DNA from: Zygnema cylindricum
Taxonomy: Eukaryota > Streptophyta > Zygnematophyceae > Zygnematales > Zygnemataceae
Assembly (NCBI GenBank): GCA_037447655.1
Contig: JBBHKE010003104.1
Location: forward strand, 165,772 to 229,771
DNA length: 64,000 nt
Reading direction: 5' to 3'
The position numbers and the translations under genes are program-made. The notes beneath the pieces are model-generated. The model did not search any database, was not told the DNA's origin, and saw nothing but the letters and a program-made list of their open reading frames with translations. Positions within the stretch are counted from its first letter, which is position 1; each line of letters opens with the position of its first letter. Positions 59,069 to 64,000 of this stretch are shown here, piece by piece.

Positions 59069-59774
59069 ACCATAGAATCTATGTAAAAGGAATTAAGAAG
59101 CAATTCGCATTATAAAAGTCTTGACTTTGTCACATCCTATCATTTTGAGTTGCCTCTGAGGTTGTGTTCCTCCAAAGTAAGAAGGCTGCCATAAAATGGT
59201 GGATTTTTAGGGTTCAAAATTTTGGTATTCAGTACACAATAGTTCGAACAGGCTTGTAATATGGGTGGTAGTATGGTTCATGGCCAACTCGTGTATGTAA
59301 AAAATGGCTTTCCATGGGCGGTGAAAAGTGGGTGAGGGTGCTTCTTATTCCAGATTCTTAGTTTGTAAGTCGTGTTCCACACTGATCTATTTTTGGGCAT
59401 CAAGTTATTTGCTCCATACATTTTTACTCTGATTTTGGAACTCAATTCTGATTGGTTCCGTACATCAGTAGATAGAGTCTGTGAGAGAGATAGGACTTAG
59501 AAAAATTAGAAGATAGGACCCCCTCTCCCAGAGAGCTTCTGTACAAAAGGTCAACTTTGACCCTCCATAACTTACTGCTCAGGGGAGCAAATTCAGAGAT
59601 TCTTTTTGCTATCGACTCAGGGGAGTCTTGTCTTCACAGGGGTGAAGTTGGTCAGAGTTTTTGTCTGCCAGGGTGGCAGTTATTTTTGCTTAAACACAAA
59701 GGGGTCAGGATTATCCTAGAGGCTTCTTGGAAGCTGTCCACTCTGAGGACTTATGGAGGTCTCAGAGTTTCAAC

Positions 59775-60010
59775 CGACGCACGTCAACGTTAAATTACGC
59801 CATCCGTACGGCGCTCTGCACACCGACATACGGCAACGTTACATTTCGCCAACCGTACGGCGCTCTGCACACCGACGCACGGCAACGTTAAATTTCGCCA
59901 ACCGTACGGCGCTCTACACACCAACGGTTGGCAATGTTAGAGAATGCCAGCCGTACGGTGGTCTGCACACCGACAACTGGCAACGTAAGATTCGCCATCC
60001 AAACGGCGGT
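59775..60010. repeat. ~49-bp tandem repeat with CCGTACGGCGCTCTGCACAC core
   Basis: The core recurs near 59803, 59853, 59903, 59951 and, more decayed, near 60000, a period of 48-50 bp. Each unit also contains GGCAACGTTA and TTCGCCAACC-like sequence. It is GC-richer than its surroundings. The CCGTACGG core is palindromic. Open frames across it have no similarity and are probably incidental. Confidence 0.85.
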
Positions 60011-60896
60011 ACGGCCGGCACCTTTACATTGTGCCAGCATTACGTCGGTCCGTACTGCGGACGGACGGAAAAAATCCTTGACAGACACACCGCCTACCGC
60101 CTATATAAGGTTTCGCAGAGGGGCGAACAACGTTCTCTTATTTATATACTGATGGAACATTACCCTAAGTTGCAACGCTAAAGGTGAGCGGCCATGCTTG
60201 TCCACGTAGGCGTAAAACCGTCACCACAGTGACTATGGAAGTCTGTCTATTCGTGTTCTCACAGCAGCAATTTTGCTATGTCATCATTGCGAAAGCTCAG
60301 TCATCGCAGTTTCCCATGTTCGAGGATCTAAGATACAAAATGTCCAGGGCAACCCAGCATTGTAACTTTACATAGAATGATGCAGCGTACGGGAAACGTT
60401 ACAGTTCTGTGCTCATCATGCTAAAAGTAGACGCGGATTCGCTGAATTTAAACATTGACATTTTCGAAAAATTATCTAGCACACAAACCGCCCTAACCTG
60501 TATAGAAGATTTCACAAGTGATGTTCGTTGTCGGTTGTATGGCTAAAATTTGAAAGCAGCCACGTAAGCCGTCTCCGGCTTTTATTCAAAATTATTCAAG
60601 TGGTTTTGGATTTTTTGATAACCGTCCAACATTCCCTTGTTAGTTGCTAGCCAATAACGTGACGAGACTGCCCAACGGCCGTCATATTTGCCGTAGCATC
60701 TCAAAAGTGTCAAACTATCGGGAAAGTACGATGACATCATAGGGAAGGGCGAGGCTGATAGTTCTGAACTGTTTGAGCGTCACCTTTTGCAACGTACATC
60801 CTCTTATCATCTAAAAAACATGTACTGTACCTGCTAACGTCGGAACGGACGGCACACTGCGGCCGATTTCATGCATGTATCGGGATTGCAAATGGG

Positions 60897-61517
60897 CAGA
60901 GGTCGCAAAAGTCAAAAAAAATCATACCCGAAACCGACCGTTTTTTTTTTTCAAAATCTGATTAACCGACGCCCGACTGAGTTTCGTCACGCTCCAAAAT
61001 TGTTAACCGTTAACCGACCGTCGTTTACGAAAAAAAAATTAACCGAATCTTGATTTTTCGCGACTAACCGTGCCCACCCGTTACCGAAAAAGTACAAAAT
61101 TAATCAATGTACGACGGAATAAGCCAATAATTACGATTTGTCGCGTTCCCTAAGATTTGCGAAATGAATAGTGTTACTAACCGTGTCAGATTTGCGACGC
61201 TTTGTCGCGTTCCTTAAGATTTTCGAAATGAATAGTGTACTACAGTACCGTGTCAGATTTGCGACGCTAATCATGATGTCACGTACTTCCACGATGCCCA
61301 AAGTGTACAAAGTACAAGAATGTTGGATTATAGGGACAATACAAATTTTTCATTTTTTTTGGTTGACCGACCGTAACCGACCGTTTTTTTTTCCTGGTGA
61401 ATCAACCGACCGTAACCCCGCGACCCCCAAAATTTGGCAACCGAATCCGTTCCGGATCCGGCGCGGGCGGTCGGTTAACGGTCGGTCACGGTTTCGGTTG
61501 ACCGTTTGCGACCTCTG
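60897..61517. mobile_element. 621-bp non-autonomous hAT-type element
   Basis: The termini are CAGAGGTCGCAAA and its exact complement TTTGCGACCTCTG (13 bp). They are flanked by perfect 8-bp duplications CAAATGGG at 60889-60896 and 61518-61525. The copy A locus has a single CAAATGGG (52291-52298) and no insert. Eight-base duplications and CAGAG ends are characteristic of hAT. The interior is rich in AACCGACCG and has no transposase. Confidence 0.93.
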
Positions 61518-61849
61518 CAAATGGGTAACGACCAATGCCCTCAGTTTCGTTTCCCTGGTAATGATCGTACAAAAACCTTTGTATTGCACGAAATTAGTTC
61601 GAACACATGCCTATATGACAGTTCTTTGTAGCAACTGGCAAGCCGCTGAAACCCAACTGGCAACTGCTTCAAAAGGACAGTCATGGATTCCCAAGACCAC
61701 GTGATAGCTTCGGATCTCATCATCATATCCTGTGAAGAGGAGAATTGTTGCCTCCTCCCGTCTTCCCCTTCGCTCCCCTCCCCTCCTCCCTTCCCCCTAG
61801 CTTCATTTCCTCTGTTTCTCATTGTCTGAGTTTGTCTCCTTTTTTCAAT

Positions 61850-64000
61850 ATGCCGCCCAAAGGCCGGAAAGGCCGAGGAAGAGGGAGAGGGGAATCTTCC
61901 GGGCAACCTCAGCAGGGCCCTCCACCTCCAGGTCCTGTCCCGCCTCCTATCCCTCTCCAAGCACCGCCTCCCATTGGAGCTTATCCGGCTCCTACTACTC
62001 CTCCTCCTCCTCCTCGGGCTCCCGGGGTTGAACTACCTCAGCCACCTCCTGCACGCGTGCCTCCGAGCCAACCTCCTCCTGCTCAGGGAGCATGGCAGCA
62101 GGCTGGAGGTGGTAGAGGAGGTGGAGGTAGAGGTGGTGGAGGAGGGAGAGGAGGAGGGAGAGGAGGAGGTGGAGGTGGAGGTGAGGTGGAGGTGGAGGTG
62201 GAGGTGGAGGTGGTAGAGGTCCTCCTCCTCCTTCTGCTCCTGGCGGCCGTCCTCCGGTTTATTCCGGAGAAAGCTCTTCTAGCGGAAGCTTTCCTCCTAG
62301 AGGACCTACTTCATGGGGGCCAGGAAAACAAGTACAGCCTCAAGGCGTATCTCCTCCTCCTCCTCCTGGTTTTCAGCCTCCAGGAACGATGGCTCCTCCT
62401 CCTCCTGGTTTTCAGTCTCCAGGAACGATGGCTCCTCCTCCTCCTGGTTTCCAAGCTCCAGGAACCATGGCTACTCCTCGTCCCGTACCAGCGTTTTCGA
62501 GTCAGTCTGGGACTAGTAGTACCTCAGCCAGTATTGGAAGTTTTGCTTCAACAACTGTCCCATCAAGGGCAGGAAGTTCGAGTTCCGGAAGCGATGATTC
62601 CGTGAAAGGAGTTCTCGCGAAGTTCGCTAATTTGGACATAGTGCCTAAAGAGTTACAGTTAGGACCGTTGCCGAAGTGTCCGGACAGGGGAGGGACTCTG
62701 GGGCGGAGAATGCAGATACGGGTTAACCATTTCAAGGCCCTCATAAACTCGGATGTGCAAATTTATCATTATGACGTAAGTTTGTTGTGGTTTTTGGCTG
62801 GTTTTTGGTTTTGGTTTTGGTTTTGATTGGTTGGTTTTGGTTAGTATCTCTTTTTGTGAAATTGTCTCGTAGGTTTGTGTTAAAGGGTGTTTGTTAACAC
62901 CCTATAACAAACACATGGATCTTTTCTAGGAGATGTGTTTGACTGGGCATCTTTTCTGTATTGCCGCATTTAATGTAGCCATGTGTACACCAGATGCAGT
63001 CTGATAGCAGTACCTGAAAGTCCCGTGGCCCTTTTTAAAAATATATGTATATTTTCAATTGATCGAGTCTGTAATTTATTCACACGAGGTAGTCTTTTCG
63101 TATTTCGTCAGGTTAGCAGTATATGGCGTAATAGTGACGATAGTGGCAATAACACAGTTTAGAGCAGTTGCCTTACAGTTGCTTTACCTTCTGTTTTGCC
63201 GACCTCGTTGCTTGTCTTATCTTCGTCTGGCAGGTAATAATCTCCCCAGAAGTGGAATCAAGGGGAGTAAATAGGGCTGTGATAAATGAACTAGTAAGAC
63301 TTTATCGACAACCTCAAGGGGATGGACCCCATTTAGCCGGTCGTTTACCAGCCTATGATGGACGAAAGAATATGTACACAGCTGGACCTATTCCTGGGGC
63401 AGATGGGAGTGGCTTAACTTTTGAAAATATCACGCCTGCGGACGAAAATCCAGGGCAGCCAAGGGCCCGGTAAATCTTCGGCGCCCTTTCTTTTCTGAAC
63501 TCATTCCAGCTTGAAATTGTCAGAGGTGATTTGTCTGATGACATGTTCCCCTGTTGGTCGCATATCTGAACATGAAGATGGCAGAGTTGTGGGTTTTGGT
63601 TGTGGTTGCGGTTGCGGTTGCATCCAATTTCTCTTTTCCTTCAAATCTTTTTTTTTTCTCATTATTGCAGCTGGTTTGGAACCCTTTTTTGTTTCTATAT
63701 CAAGATGTTATTTTTTGACTTGTTCAAACGCCTCTGTTTTTTTCATATCTAGTCCTTGTGTTTTGAGTATTTTAAGGAGTAAAGAGCACTCTGCCTTGGC
63801 AGCCTTTTTGCAGATTCAAAGTAGCACTTGGATATTTTTGTGCTCCACCTCTCGGTAGTTTTTCTTCTGATTTTGGTTGTGGTTTTAATTTGAACTTACC
63901 TTTCGTAGCCCATATTGTTTGTGAGGCTGGGAACACAGGCGTCAACGGATCTTTAAAGTTACTCTCAAGCTGGCGGCTAAATTAACCATGTATCCTTTAC
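61850..64000 (+). pseudogene. AGO: Argonaute copy B: frameshifted exon 1, exon 2, start of exon 3 (cut by window end)
   Basis: Exon 1 runs 61850-62775, exon 2 63234-63469, and exon 3 begins at 63939 and passes the right edge. Splice sites match copy A. Within the Gly-rich segment (about 62170-62215) an expanded GGAGGT repeat makes the exon 29 nt longer than copy A, which is not a multiple of three. From there the frame shifts and runs to a stop at 62603-62605. Downstream the original frame is intact and has one more PPPPGFQxPGTMA unit than copy A. As assembled, copy B cannot encode a full protein from its own ATG. An assembly or length error in the GGAGGT repeat, or a real pseudogene, are both possible. 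Confidence 0.82.

Larger units (their letters stand above)
58179..60437. other. Region between Argonaute copies; possible intron 7
   Basis: No MID/PIWI coding sequence was recognised on either strand. It contains MITE family M copy 4 and the CGTACGG tandem repeat. The end at 60438 is where similarity to 51848 begins, i.e. the start of the second duplication unit. Confidence 0.55.
60438..64000 (+). repeat. Second unit of the Argonaute tandem duplication (to window edge)
   Basis: From TTCGCTGAATTTAAACATTG the sequence repeats 51848 onward with very few differences, through the Argonaute upstream region, exons 1-2 and into exon 3. The unit length is about 8.6 kb once the hAT insertion is subtracted. 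The far end lies outside the window. Confidence 0.92.

Noticed and set aside
59557-60181. Overlapping frames across the CCGTACGG tandem repeat
   Set aside because: They follow the 49-bp repeat in several frames at once, with no conserved protein signal.

Overview
The window looks like nuclear DNA of a green-lineage (streptophyte) eukaryote, probably a streptophyte alga or an early-diverging land plant. I cannot name the species. The reasons are genes with many GT-AG introns, plant-type orthologues (ABCF3/GCN20, a GONST3/GFT1-type GDP-sugar transporter, a plant-type mitochondrial TatB-like protein, a plastid-type DUF177/YceD protein and an AGO1-like Argonaute), a Ty1/Copia element, AAACCCTAA-type telobox motifs and abundant GA/CT microsatellites. 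Gene models were built by hand: splice sites were chosen where reading phase and protein-family similarity agree. Family comparisons are from memory; no database search was run.

Layout, left to right. 1-2358: first exon of BUD23/RID2 (- strand), with the rest of the gene probably beyond the left edge. 3831-8287: a small ASDURF-like prefoldin gene followed, 51 nt after its stop codon, by a plastid DUF177 gene on the same strand. This is a candidate two-protein transcript. 9507-19647 (-): a flavin-reductase-like split-barrel gene. Its last intron holds a degenerate 5.8-kb Copia retrotransposon in antisense orientation, and a neighbouring intron contains a 153-base assembly gap. 20467-27863 (+): a complete 17-exon ABCF3/GCN20 gene of 709 codons, whose frame closes exactly. 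30374-31357 (-): an unrecognised basic, nuclear-looking protein. 33151-37630 (+): a 10-exon plastid-targeted TPR protein of 562 residues. 39559-40659 (-): an intronless GONST3/GFT1-type transporter.

41052-42826 is a foldback element with ~315-bp arms, one arm interrupted by a 650-bp MITE flanked by TAA duplications. 42827-49440 contains a ~3-kb segmental duplication. The right-hand copy carries exons 4-5 of a complete mitochondrial TatB-like gene (47749-51353, -). The left-hand copy (44047-45585) is a free-standing extra pair of exons 4-5.

51848 to the right edge is a tandem duplication, with a unit of about 8.6 kb, of the 5' half of an Argonaute gene. Copy A (52619-58178) is open through the PAZ region but has no MID/PIWI exons in the window. 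Copy B (61850 to the edge) has a frameshift in its Gly-rich exon 1 and, upstream of it, a 621-bp hAT-type insertion with a perfect 8-bp target duplication that is absent from copy A.

The genes are mostly unrelated housekeeping functions: rRNA methylation, prefoldin-type chaperone, plastid 23S rRNA accumulation, translation control, Golgi sugar-nucleotide import, mitochondrial protein translocation and small-RNA silencing. There is no pathway cluster. What stands out is the structural record: nested transposons, partial tandem gene duplications, and the possible dicistronic gene pair.
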